A stretch of DNA of 64,000 bases from Euborellia annulipes. Lineage: Eukaryota > Arthropoda > Insecta > Dermaptera > Anisolabididae. Made by a program: the position numbers and the translations under genes. This document shows, in pieces, positions 10,001 to 20,403 of this stretch. Position 1 is the stretch's first letter. Each line of letters begins with the position of its first letter. A model generated the notes under the pieces. That model did no database searches and was not told where the DNA came from. It saw only the letters and a program-made list of their open reading frames with translations. The stretch lies in assembly GCA_023213315.1 (NCBI GenBank), contig JAKCPI010031589.1:1-64000 (forward strand), in the 5' to 3' direction.

Positions 10001-10867
10001 AAAAAATCTGGTGTGACTGGCCTTTCTCTTACCCTACCAGTATGGTCACACCAGATTTTTTGTGTCGAGATATATTTAGTTTCCGCCGATATATTAGAAT
10101 TCAAGATGTCAAATTTATAATTATGGGAAAATATTTATATTTTGTTAGCATGGCAACCATTTCTTCCTATGAAGTACAAGAGTAAAGAGGTCTTCAGAAG
10201 ATTTCACTGGCAAAATGAGAATATACATTCTAAAGAGCATCTAAAAAATAAATGATTTTTGAATTAAAAAAAAAATCGGAGCGAATTTGGAGAAAATCGA
10301 AAAAAAAGTACATCAGTAAAGTACTAGTACTCTTTGGCCGATTTTGATTAAAAGCTTATTTTCACGTCCCGGGGGTGTCTAATTTAAATACAAAATTACA
10401 ACCTCCCTTCCAATCCACCTGTTGGGACCTATTCCATGGCCTCCAAGGAGCCCTGATCAGATTCCGTTGGACTTTTTCTTTTGGAGGCATATCCAGAATC
10501 TTGTGTATTCGTAATGTTCGCCATCTCAGGGAACGAATAGTCAATTGCGTGGCGTCCGTCACCCCAGACATGGGAAGAGGTAGAATACCGTTACGATGTA
10601 GGGGCCCACATTGGTGGCCTAAGTGCCTGGATCCTCAAAAGCGAGGAGACCGCGCCTATATCTAATCCATCCACCGTTACGATGTGTGCCGTGCCACTCA
10701 CGGGGCTCACTTTGAACTTTATTAAATTGTTAAAAAAAACTTTCCAATCATGTATAAAACATGTATGTACGTTTTTTACTTTATTAAAATATTTTGCCTC
10801 AAAACCCCGGAGTTCTTTTATAGACACACTGTATATTAACATATATAGAGGTAAGAGAAAGCAAAAA
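10001..10867 (+). mobile_element. dhE copy 1, interior replaced by mariner-like DNA
   Basis: Starts with end-A hairpin arms AAAAAATCTGGTGTGAC and GTCACACCAGATTTTTT, follows the family sequence to about 10400, and ends with the end-B signature GAGGTAAGAGAAAG at 10848-10861. The (CA)n block and the segment ending CCAATACTTTCTC are absent; a mariner-like fragment stands in their place. Confidence 0.8.
10406..10834 (+). pseudogene. Mariner-like (DDE) transposase 3' fragment with element terminus
   Basis: Conserved C-terminal transposase motifs in three different frames: WPPRSPDQIPLDFFFW with following residues (10425-10512), NVRHLRERIVNCVASVTPDM (10513-10572) and WEEVEYRYDVGAHI (from 10571). SPD...PLDFFFW matches the catalytic-region context of Tc1/mariner-type transposases. 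The non-coding tail ends with ACACACTGTATA, a plausible element terminus. At least two frameshifts and the lack of the N-terminus make it dead. It would have been a cut-and-paste transposase. Superfamily is well supported; subfamily is not. Confidence 0.8.
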
Positions 10868-10909
10868 TACCACATCATTAGATATTAGACTATATGTATA
10901 TGTTGGAAT

Positions 10910-11587
10910 AAAAAATCTGGTGTGACTGGCGCACAGCACACAACTTTCTCTTACCTTCGGTAATCGAAAGTTGTGTTCTGTGCTTGTCACACCAGATTTT
11001 TGTGTCGACATATATTTAGTTTCCGCCAATATATTGGAATTTAAGATGTCAAATTTATAAACATGGGAAAATATTTATTTTTTGTTACCATGGCAACCAT
11101 TTCTCCTATCTTCTCTATGAACTACAAGAGTAAAGTGTGCTTCAAACAATTTTGAGGGCAAAACGAGAATATACATTTTAAAGAGCATCTAAAAAATAAT
11201 TGATTTTTGAATTTTAATCAAAATCGTTAGAGCGAATTTTGAGAAAATCGAAAAAAACTGAAAAAGTACATCAGTAAAGTACTAGTACTCTTTGGCCGAT
11301 TTTGATTAAAAGCTTATTTTTCCGGTCCCGGGGGGTGTTTAACTTAAATATAAAATTTCGGCCTCATAGCTCAATTCCTTCATGCTTAAAATTGAACACA
11401 GACACACACACACACACACACACACCACCACACACACAGACCATGTCGCGAAAACCACTTTTTTGGATTCAGGGGACCTCAAAACGTGAAGATCCATCAA
11501 AATCTCGACATCGAATTTTTGACATGAATCCAATACTTTCTCTCTCTATATATATTACATATATACATAGGTAAGAGAAAGTAAAAA
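10910..11587 (+). mobile_element. dhE copy 2 (full length, reference copy)
   Basis: Complete ~678-bp copy. End A is an ~85-bp hairpin between CTGGTGTGAC (10916) and GTCACACCAG. A conserved non-coding body follows (CCATGGCAACCATTTCTCC, TCAGTAAAGTACTAGTACTC, GGATTCAGGGGACCTC) with a (CA)n tract at 11402-11430. End B is a second hairpin, TACTTTCTCTC...GTAAGAGAAAGTA. No protein is encoded. I cannot name the superfamily. Confidence 0.85.
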
Positions 11588-11985
11588 CTCTTTACCCTCT
11601 CTCATATTTCGAGAGCCATTTTTTTTCTTTAATAAAAATTAATAAATAAACATTAGATGAAAGAGAGGGGGGGAGTGAATAGGGGGGGGGGGGATATTAA
11701 ATAAAACGATTTGACTAAAAATATGCTTTAAAATTAAAAATGTTGTCAATAAAAGGGAATCCCTTCTGCTGGCTCCCTATTCTTGTTGCTATATGAAATT
11801 ACAATTTTAATAATCGTTATTATACTGTAGAAACAAAATTCAATACAGAGCAGAGTTTTATAATTAATTTATGGGGCAAATAAATCTACTTGCTTCACAT
11901 TCATTTTAAAGACAATTTGGATTATGAGAATGCCAAAACATTAAAAACTAACCTAACATCTTCAATAAATTATGTGCACATAATT
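11588..11985. other. AT-rich spacer
   Basis: No gene. A G-rich run lies near 11660-11690. Otherwise unique-looking AT-rich sequence. Confidence 0.5.
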
Positions 11986-12350
11986 TCTCTCATAAGATTC
12001 GCTAATGTCCGTCCGTCTGCCTGTCTATCACGCTCTATTTAGACAACTTCTAGTTGGAATTTTGAAATGAAATTTGATAAGCATAAAGAGGACCTTCTCG
12101 GGATTAAAGGAAAATTATTTTCATCCCGAAATTCCTATAACTTTTTGAGTTATTAATTCTTAAAGTTACGATTTCTCCCATAAGAAATATATAGAGAAAT
12201 ATTTATGTATTCTTTTCATTTGTGTATTCCATGAATGTAAACAAATCATCAAGCAGGCACTGGATTGGAATGGAATAATAATAATTTTCTTTTCATAATT
12301 AAGAAGGCGAAGGCGTGGGGGGTCCGGGGGGGCGAAGCGAAATTATTATT
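11986..12350 (+). mobile_element. Helitron-1 copy, 3' end eroded
   Basis: Begins near TCTCTCATAAGATTCGCT, a degraded form of the family 5' end, and contains GTCCGTCTG...CACGCTC, CTTCTCGGGATTA and GCAGGCACTGGATTGGAAT. The G-rich 3' module follows to about 12345, but the hairpin and CTAG terminus are missing. Confidence 0.8.
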
Positions 12351-12458
12351 CTATAATTAATAATAATATATTAAATTTTATCATTTATATATAAATAAAT
12401 TTTAAATCACCGAGACTGGAATCATTGCGAGTTTATTTGGTTGCCTATGTTCAAGGCA

Positions 12459-12618
12459 ATTTTTACTTTCTCTTACCTATGTATATATGTAATATATATA
12501 TATAGAGAGAAAGTATTGGATTCATGTCAAAAATTCGATGTCGAGATTTTGATGGATCTTCACGTTTTGAGGTCCCCCTGAATCCAAAAAAGTGGTTTTC
12601 GCGACATGGTCTGTCTGT

Positions 12619-12652
<34 letters not shown>

Positions 12653-13157
12653 CTGTGTGTTCAATTTTAAGCATGAAGGAATTGAGCTAGGAGGTTGAAA
12701 TTTTATATTTAAGTTAAACACCTCCCGGGACCGGAAAAATAAGCTTTTAATCAAAATCGGCCAAAGAGTACTAGTACTTTACTGATGTACTTTTTCAGTT
12801 TTTTTCGATTTTCTCAAAATTTGCTCCAACGATTTTTTTTTAAATTCAAAAATCAATTATTTTTTTTTAGATTCTCATAAAATGTATATTCTCATTTTGT
12901 GATTGAAATCTTCTGGAAGACTACTTTACTCCCTGTACTACATAGAAAAGATAGGAGAAATGGTTGCCATGGTAACAAAATATAAATATTTTCCCATACT
13001 TATAAATTTTACATCTTGAATTCAATTGTACCCTACTGCCGGGAACTAAATACATGTCGACACAAAAAATCTGGTGTGACAAGCACAGTACACAACTTTC
13101 GATTACCGAAGGTAAGAGAAAGTTGTGTGCTGTGCGCCAGTCACACCAGATTTTTGA
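12459..13157 (-). mobile_element. dhE copy 3
   Basis: Full-length minus-strand copy from TTTTTACTTTCTCTTACC (end B) to CACACCAGATTTTT (end A), with the dinucleotide tract at 12615-12655. Confidence 0.85.
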
Positions 13158-13700
13158 TTTTTCTATTATAATCTAATTAATCTCACATTTTTATTATTAT
13201 TTTAAATAAGACTAATTAATTATATTCTTTGCGTTTATTGTTGTAATTTTACAAAAAAAAAATGGCGACTGACGCTTTCCAACTCAATCAGAAAAAAAGA
13301 ATTTCTTTTCCAATTCCGATTAATAAATATAAGTGTTGTATATCACTTTAATCAGAAAATTGGCATGGTTTAGAAAATGTAATAAAATATACATGTTATA
13401 GAGAAATAGATTATTTCCCCCCCCCCCCCCCCCCCCATTCTAGTGGCGGGGAAATATGTAAAGTGAACGATGAAAAAGGACATTGACATCATAAAAATAA
13501 AGGTCAGTTGATAGATTCAATGAAATAAAAAAATAGATATGTCATTATAAATAAAAATGAAATCTTTGCTTTTATGACGCAAATAAAATTGGATATAACT
13601 TGAGGAAAATCTCCTCTGGAAAAATGGAATTAATTAAAAAGTTTTTTTTTTTTTTTTTTTTTCATCATAAAGTCTTGTAATCTTAGAGGATCCAATTTTC
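13158..13700. other. AT-rich spacer with long homopolymers
   Basis: No gene. A C-run of about 19 (near 13418-13437) and a T-run of about 22 (near 13641-13662) are the only landmarks. Confidence 0.5.
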
Positions 13701-14369
13701 GGTTTCTCTTACCTCTATATATATGTAATATATATATATAGAGAGAGAAAGTATTGGATTCATGTCAAAAATTCGATGTCGAGAATTTGATGGATATACA
13801 CGTTTTGAGGGTCCCCTGAATCCAAAAAAGTGGTTTTCGCGACATGGTCTGTCTGTGTGTGTGTCTCTGTGTGTGTGTGTGTGTGTTCACTTTTAAGCAT
13901 GAAGGAATTGAACTATGGGGCTGAAATTTTATATTTAAGTTAAACACCCCCCGTGGGGCGTTAAAATAAGCTTTTGAACAAAATTGGCCAAAGAGTACTA
14001 GTACTTTACTAATGTGGTTTTTCAATTTTTTTCGATTTTCTCAAAATTCGCTCCAACGATTTTGATTAAAATTCAAAAATCAATTATTTTTTAGATGCTC
14101 TTTAAAATGTATATTCTCATTTTGTCATTGAAATCTTCTGAAGACCACTTTACTCTTGTATTTCATAGGGAAGATAGGAGAAATGGTTGCATGGTAACAA
14201 AATATAAATATTTTCACATACTTCTAAATTTGACATCTTGAAATTCAAATGTACCGTACTGTCGGATGTCGACACAAAAAAATCTGGTGTGACCTGCACA
14301 GAACACAACTTTCGATTACCGAAGCTAAGAGAAAGTTGTGTGCTGTGCGACCAGTCACACCAGATTTTT
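13701..14369 (-). mobile_element. dhE copy 4
   Basis: Full-length minus copy with both hairpins. Its end A runs directly into the PAL-Y palindrome at 14367. Confidence 0.83.
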
Positions 14370-14558
14370 ATTTAAATTGAACTAAAAAAGAGAGAAATAA
14401 TTTAATTGTTCTTGTTAAAATTGTTGAATATTTATAGACTTAAAATAAAAGCGTGGGGCGCACATTGATAGATTGATTTTTAAGTCATAAATATTCAAAA
14501 ATATACAAAAATGAAATTATTTCTCTCTTTTAAGTTCAATTTTTAAATAAAAGCATTT
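14367..14558. repeat. PAL-Y palindrome copy 1
   Basis: Inverted repeat with arms at about 14367-14440 and 14490-14558 (TTTAAATTGAACTAAAAAAG against CTTTTAAGTTCAA). The centre is GC-rich (AAAGCGTGGGGCGC). Same family as 22164-22454. Confidence 0.75.
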
Positions 14559-14950
14559 TTTACTTTTTTTAATTTATTTTTTTTTTCAATGCCTATAGAA
14601 TTTCACTTACTTGTTAGAGCAAATTCTTTGTTATCTGTTGTTATCCAACAACTTTAGAGAATAAACACAGTTTTGGTGTTTTTAAAGAAATTTAGTAGGC
14701 TATTTAAAAAAAAAAAAAAAATTGCCTCAATTTATATTTTGTATATTTACAAAAAACTCTCTTTGTTTTTCTTGTCTTTCTTGCTTTGTTTAAACAATAT
14801 CTTTTTACTTTCCTATACATTCAAATTGTTTTCGTATTTGGAATTTTTTTAAATAAAGATCTTTTTAGTTGATATTAAAAAAAGAAAGAAAAAAAAAATG
14901 AAAATCAGTCAACTCCAGTTAGAAGGAATAAAAAAATATTAAAAAAAAAA

Positions 14951-15407
14951 ATTTAAAAACAACGCTTTTATAAATGTACTAAAAAGAGAAAAATAATTAT
15001 GTATAATTTCTTTAAAATTATCTTAAAACTTAATATATGTTAGTAAAACTAAAAGCGTTGGGCACGGGATTTGCAAATTTTAATTATATTAATAGGCCTA
15101 TTATGTTATAATGAATACATTTTAATACCATAGACTTGGCAGGTAGTTAGACAAAACAGTTTGAAAAGTGACTCAAATGTACTAGTTAGATTATTTTATT
15201 TTATTTTTTTTTTTTGATTCATGTATCGGTGAATTAAGGTTAGTTGATCCTCTGCAATGCAAATTGCAAGAGATTGTTAATTTGCCTGCGCGCCCAACGC
15301 TTTTAGTTTTAAAAACATATTAATTTTTAATATAATTTTAAAGAAATTATACAAAATTATTTTTCTCTTTTAGTACATTTATAAAAGCGTTGGTTTTAAA
15401 TTTTTTT
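14951..15407. repeat. PAL-Y-like palindrome copy 2
   Basis: Inverted repeat with ~113-bp arms (14951-15065 and 15293-15405). Outer arms contain AACGCTTTTATAAATGTACT and its complement; inner arms end in AAAAGCGTTGGGC. The spacer is about 230 bp. It looks like a fold-back or MITE-type element without coding sequence. Confidence 0.75.
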
Positions 15408-15425
15408 TTAATATTATTTTATTTA

Positions 15426-15810
15426 ACTCTTTTTAGTTTTTGTAATAAAATATTAATACGTATGAGTTATATACATATATACACGATACAATAAGGCAAT
15501 TTGGATTTTAAAAGAAGAGAAATTTTTGATTATAAATGCCACCCCCCTCTTTTTTTTTGATAGGCCGCCATTTTGAAATTAATTGACATACAAAGATGAC
15601 ACATAGGTATCAAATATTGCATTGTCACGCGAGTTACATATTTGTATAAAATTTCAAAGCTCTAGATTAACTAGAAGTGGTCGTAATTTCGATCGGCAAC
15701 TTTGTCGGACCAAACAAGGAAAGCAAGTTAATAAAAGCGTTGTAAAAATTGTATATTTCATTGTAGGGAAAACAAAACATAACAAACTTATTTTAAAATA
15801 ATATTAAATA
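15426..15810. other. AT-rich spacer with PAL-Y debris
   Basis: No gene. AATAAAAGCGTTG near 15730 is a leftover PAL-Y terminus. Confidence 0.4.
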
Positions 15811-15976
15811 TGTGGCGACTCCTTGCATTGTTAGAGGCTTCCCTCTTTGTTGTTCGTTGCCTTGCGACTCTGTTTTTGTTTTTGTAAAAAGTTTATATTA
15901 TTATTATTTTTCAAACTAAATAAATTATTTTTTATTCCTTCTACAAATTATCAATTTATTGAAGTTGTTCACTTCA
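15811..15976 (+). mobile_element. Ty3/Gypsy (CsRn1-type) LTR remnant
   Basis: A 166-bp segment with TG...CA ends (TGTGGCGACTCC...CACTTCA) immediately upstream of a tRNA-Trp-type primer-binding site. CsRn1-clade Gypsy elements are known for tRNA-Trp priming. No gag or pol follows. Confidence 0.7.
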
Positions 15977-15978
15977 AC

Positions 15979-15996
15979 TGGTGACCCCGACGTGAT
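15979..15996 (+). promoter_or_regulatory. Primer-binding site complementary to tRNA-Trp
   Basis: TGGTGACCCCGACGTGAT is the complement of the 3' end of animal cytosolic tRNA-Trp including CCA. It starts two bases after the LTR. The tRNA match is from memory of tRNA-Trp sequence. Confidence 0.75.
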
Positions 15997-15998
15997 AT

Positions 15999-16065
15999 AA
16001 AAACAGAGTCGCAAGGCAACGAACAACAAAGAGGGAAGCCTCTAACAATGCAAGGAGTCGCCACA
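15999..16065 (-). repeat. Inverted copy of the Gypsy LTR start
   Basis: Reverse complement of 15811-15877 (67 bp, apparently perfect), placed three bases after the primer site. The result is a 255-bp fold-back containing the primer site. This is not the normal layout of a retrotransposon. Confidence 0.85.
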
Positions 16066-16108
16066 AATATTTTTTTGTTATTAGTAAGTTAGGAATACTT
16101 AAATTTAA

Positions 16109-16204
16109 GGCCGGCCATTCACGATCGCTCCATCCGTCCAAAATGGAGCGATGTCACTCCAAAAACTGATGACATCCATTTGGAGCGATCGTGAATGGCC
16201 GGCC
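16109..16204. mobile_element. PIF/Harbinger-like MITE
   Basis: A 96-bp near-palindrome with terminal inverted repeats GGCCGGCCATTCACGATCGC and 3-bp target duplications TAA (16106-16108 and 16205-16207). The GGCC... terminus with a 3-bp TNA-type duplication is characteristic of PIF/Harbinger elements. Confidence 0.85.
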
Positions 16205-16207
16205 TAA

Positions 16208-17052
16208 TATTTATCTCATCTGGTCTCGGGAGGGGGAGAGGGGGGGGGAGTTGGAATTAATTCAAGGGAACGGAAATTGGGAGCGGCATTTTGGCTCTAA
16301 GCATATTTGATGTTGAATAAATATTCAACATAATATATTTGGGGGGGGGCGGGGGAGGGGCAAATTATAATTTTGGCCCCGGGCGCATTTTTCCCTAGAT
16401 GTTACAATTCCTTCATGCTTAAAATTAAACACACACAGACATTCGACATCGAATTTTTGACATGAATCTTTTGAAAAATCTGAGGCAGAATACGCAGCTA
16501 GTTATTCTATTTATTATCCTTTCTTAAAGATAACTGTCCACGATATCTTGATTTGAATAAATCAAGTTTTTTTTTTCGGCGAGTTAGAGACTCCGTTCTC
16601 TTAACGAATACACAATTGAAATGAATCTTTGTAGTCGAGATGCCAATTCCTGACCCTCTAGCACAAAACAAAAAAGAAGAATTTTCTTCTTCTTCATGTA
16701 GCTTATTGTTAATTCCTCCCCCCCCCCCGCGCCCTTTTTTTCAAAGAACGGAGGTGATGATAATTACCTACTAGAAAGGAAATGTTAAACGTTTCACCTT
16801 GACCTGACCTTCAATTAAATCTTGTTTAATTTGAAACCTTTCTATCTATCTCTCTTTGAGACGAAAGTAAGTTGACTTGTTAAAAGAAGAAGAAAAAAAA
16901 AATTAAATTAAATTGACAGATGATTTATAAATTAAATTCATTGATTTCTTGAAGAAAAAAAAAAAAAAAAAACTTCCCTCTCTTTGATTGGACATTTTTA
17001 TTTTTATTGGAGGGAAAACTCTTATTTCGAATTTTAACCCTTCAATCTCTAA
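16208..17052. other. Spacer with G-runs and a small dhE fragment
   Basis: No gene. G-runs lie near 16235-16250 and 16340-16360. 16400-16470 is a dhE fragment (CAATTCCTTCATGCTTAAAA and CGACATCGAATTTTTGACAT) lacking both hairpins. A C-run lies near 16720. Confidence 0.5.
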
Positions 17053-17100
17053 GGGCCGGTTGCATCAATGAGCGTGAGTTTGTTGACCTAGAGTTAGTTT
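17053..17100 (+). mobile_element. Possible single end of a Harbinger-type element
   Basis: TAA followed by GGGCCGGTTGCATCAATG resembles PIF/Harbinger termini. I could not find a matching opposite end nearby, so this is weak. Confidence 0.3.
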
Positions 17101-17456
17101 GTAGTGCAGAAACCCTCTTCCGGGGGGGAACAAATCCTGTTCTGTTCTGTTTGTGAAGGTAGCAACTTCATAAAGACATCTTATAAAAATTGATATTATC
17201 ACTTTAAACAAATATTATAAGTAATATAAAAAAAAATTAATTTTTTTTTTACTAAAATTTAAAAATTTTCAAAAAAATAAATTAGTGTTCACATAACAAT
17301 TTGTCAATTGTTCCAATCTTCACAACTATTTTGACAGCTGTGTGGCTCAAATAAAGATAATTTCAAAAAGAAATATACCTTTTATTTTCACCTGACAAGA
17401 AGTAATATCAACTGAAGATATTTATATCAATATTTAATATCAATTTGAAGACATTT

Positions 17457-17878
17457 AACCAAAAAGTGAGGTTATATTAAATTGACACATGAGATGGGAA
17501 TACAAACATGGCGGCGTTTTTTAACCAAAAAGTGAGGTTATGTTATTAAAATTGACACATGAGATGGGAATGCAAACATGGCGGCGTTTTTTAATCAAAA
17601 AGTGAGGTTATGTTATTAAAATTGACACATGAGATGGGAATACAAACATGGCGGCGTTTTTTAACCAAAAAGTGAGGTTATGTTATTAAAATTGACACAT
17701 GAGATGGGAATACAAATATGGCGGCGTTTTTAACCAAAAAGTGAGGTTATGTTATTAAATTGACAAACGAGATGGGAATACAAACATGGCGGCGTTTTTA
17801 ACCAAAAAGTGAGGTTATGTTATTAAAATTGACACATGAGATGGGAATACAAACATGGCGGCGTTTTTTAACCAAAAA
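17457..17878. repeat. 70-bp tandem array
   Basis: Six full copies and a partial seventh of a 66-70 bp unit starting AACCAAAAAGTGAGGTTATG and ending AACATGGCGGCGTTTTTT, beginning near 17457, 17523, 17593, 17663, 17732, 17800 and 17869. Copies differ by a few bases, so the array is young. CATGGCGGCG resembles a YY1-type site repeated in each unit; that is only a resemblance. Confidence 0.92.
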
Positions 17879-18665
17879 ATATTACTTTTATTTGACAATT
17901 GAGATTTGATCTGACAGATTTGTACCTAAACGAGGAGAATAATATTTTATCAATTATTAGGATTATTAATTGAATTTTGTTAACGCTGGTGTTATTACTT
18001 TACGTTTCAACACCCAAATCACAAAGTTGAATTTTAACGCTCGTTTTTTTTTTAGAGAATAGTCTTGAAATTCAGTTTTTTTTTTTTTTTTTTTTTTTTT
18101 CAAATGATTGGTATCCAATTCATTTGCAATAAAATTTTCTCGCTTTTGACGGGAAGCGGACACGTGAAACATCTGTTTGTTTTTAGTTGTTCTTGTAATT
18201 TAATTATTTCGAATAATAATTATTATAATCTGGGGCTCGTTTCCCGTCTCATGCGAGAATTTCTATTGAATTGACTACCAATAATTATTTAACGTTTCAG
18301 CCGAGTGGAATGTGTTTGTATATTGACACATATGAATGCCTTGAAGAGGAAGGAAGCAAGAGGCAAAGTTCATTTGATGAATATTTAAATATTTTAACTG
18401 AAATCCTTTAATGACTTTAATTACTAGGATGTTAACTTGGAATTAAGGCCTGAAGTTTTAACTTCATTTGCATATGCCAAGAGTTTTTAGCTGCGCTGCT
18501 TGTTTATTCGCTCCTTTGATGTCATCTAGTATTATTATTATTATTATTATCATCAAATATAAAAGAGAAATTGTTCTTCCATTAATGTTCTTCCGTCCTC
18601 ACGTCATCTGTGACGAGATCAGCTAATAGACAACAACAACAAAAAAAAAATCAATTTTTACTTTT
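17879..18665. other. Non-coding spacer
   Basis: No gene. A T-run near 18076-18102 and an (ATT)n run near 18530-18552 produce the short open frames seen here. Confidence 0.5.
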
Positions 18666-19305
18666 AGGCCAGTCAAATGGTACAAATAAAGGCCTAAATT
18701 CGCTAAACGGTATATTATTTGGACCCCTTAGGAGAGTGTGAAATCACATATGTGCAAGCAAGTGCTTCTCGCGTAATACGGGGCGTTTTGCGATTTTAAT
18801 GTAGAATTTGACCGGACTATTATTGAAATTTTTTGTTTTTTAGATTACAGGAGAACTATAAGAGTTAATGACCCCGTTTTGCGCTTAAATGAAAGGCAAT
18901 TAAATGTGCTAAAACTCAATTTCTCACAATTTTCTCTAAGCATGAGCGATTAAGCCGATATTCGGCTTAAAACATAGTCAAAACTGAAAATTGAAACATT
19001 TCTGAAAACCATGCTCAAATTTCAAGCATCATATCTCAAAAACTATTAGAGATACGGAGCTGTGGCTTGGCTTGAATTGTTTCAAGTTTAAATATACTTT
19101 AAAAATTATAATAACAAAAATAATGTCAAAAAGCCCAAAGTTTTTGAAATAAACTGCAAAAACTTTGCAGTTTTTCACGTATTACGCGGGAAGCACAACT
19201 TTTTGTTGCTTGCAAAATGTGGCTTCCCACTCTCCTAAGGGGTCCAAATAACATACCAGAAATGCAGCGTCACATCGCGTTTTTAATGTCCAATTTGACT
19301 TGTCT
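18666..19305. repeat. Rep-V copy 1 (palindromic element)
   Basis: About 640 bp with long imperfect terminal inverted repeats: AGGCCAGTCAAAT at the left mirrored at the right end, and ATTTGGACCCCTTAGGAGAG near 18717 matched by CTCTCCTAAGGGGTCCAAAT near 19232. The interior shares a block with 45409-46170 (GTTAATGACCCCGTTTTGCG). No coding sequence; it behaves like a MITE. Confidence 0.8.
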
Positions 19306-19957
19306 ATTTCTCTTACCTCTATATATGTTAATATATATATAGAGAGAAAGTATTGGATTCATGTCAAAAATTCCATGTCGGGATTTTGATGAATATACAC
19401 GTTTTGATGTCCTCTGAATCCAAAAAAGTGGATTTCGTTACATAGTCTGTTTGTCTCTGTGTTGTCTGTGTGTGTGTGAACAAAATATCTCAAGAACGAA
19501 AAGAGCTAGGAGGTTGAAATTTTATATTTAAGTTAGGCACCCTCATGGGACGTGACACGAAGCTTTTGAACAAAATCGACCAAAGAGTACTAGTACTTTA
19601 CTGATGCACTTTTTCAGTTTTTTTCGATTTTCTCTAAATTCGCTCCAAGGAATTTGATTAAAATTCAAAAATCAATTATTTTTTAGATGCTCTTTAAAAT
19701 GTATATTCTCATTTTGTCATTGAAATCTTTTGAAGACCACTTTACTCTTGTACTCCATAGGAAAGATAGGAGAAATGGTTGCCATGGTAACGAAATATAA
19801 ATATTCTCCCACTACACGTTCATAAATTTTACATCTTGAATTTTAATATATCGGTGGAAACTAAATAACTAAAAAATCTGGTGTACAAGCCCAGAACACA
19901 ATTTGAGAGCTAAGAAAAGTTGTGTGCTAAGCGACCAGTCACACCAGATTTTTTATT
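19304..19957 (-). mobile_element. dhE copy 5
   Basis: Minus-strand copy from the TTTCTCTTACC end B to the CACCAGATTTTTT end A. End A is decayed (one arm reads CTGGTGTACAAG). The interior carries the AACAAAATATCTCAAGAACG variant. Confidence 0.8.
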
Positions 19958-20403
19958 TTTTTCTTATTTCACCAGATAGATGGCAAATTTTTTTTTTTTA
20001 AACAATTTTACTACTGTACAGACACAGGTTTTTTTTTGTTTAAAACAAAAGAGAAGACATTTTTATTTTTAGTCTTGGGTGAGAAATAAAGATGACAGAC
20101 TAAAACCTTTTTCTACTTTGGCAAATCCAATCATCTCGTTGTTTGGGTCGATCCCCCAGCAGCTGAAGGCTCGTTAACCTCTGGGAGTAGTTGGAGCTTC
20201 TTTTCTTTTTTTTTTTTTTTACGTTCTCTCTTACTGAAAAAGGAGCCCAAGGGGATCAAAACGTCACGTTTCTTTTCTTTTTCTCTCTGAAAATAATGGT
20301 GGAATTTAATTGTTAATGGAATATTCCATATCATTTTTCTCCTTAAGGGGCTACAGGATGCCCTATTGAATCTTTGATAGCCTTATTGAGGCATTTCAAA
20401 GTA
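19958..20403. other. Non-coding spacer
   Basis: No gene recognised. AT-rich with T-runs. Confidence 0.45.

Noticed and set aside
10916..11000. microRNA precursor in the dhE end-A hairpin
   Set aside because: The hairpin is a repeated DNA element end present in many copies; nothing shows a dedicated miRNA gene, though transcripts could be processed.
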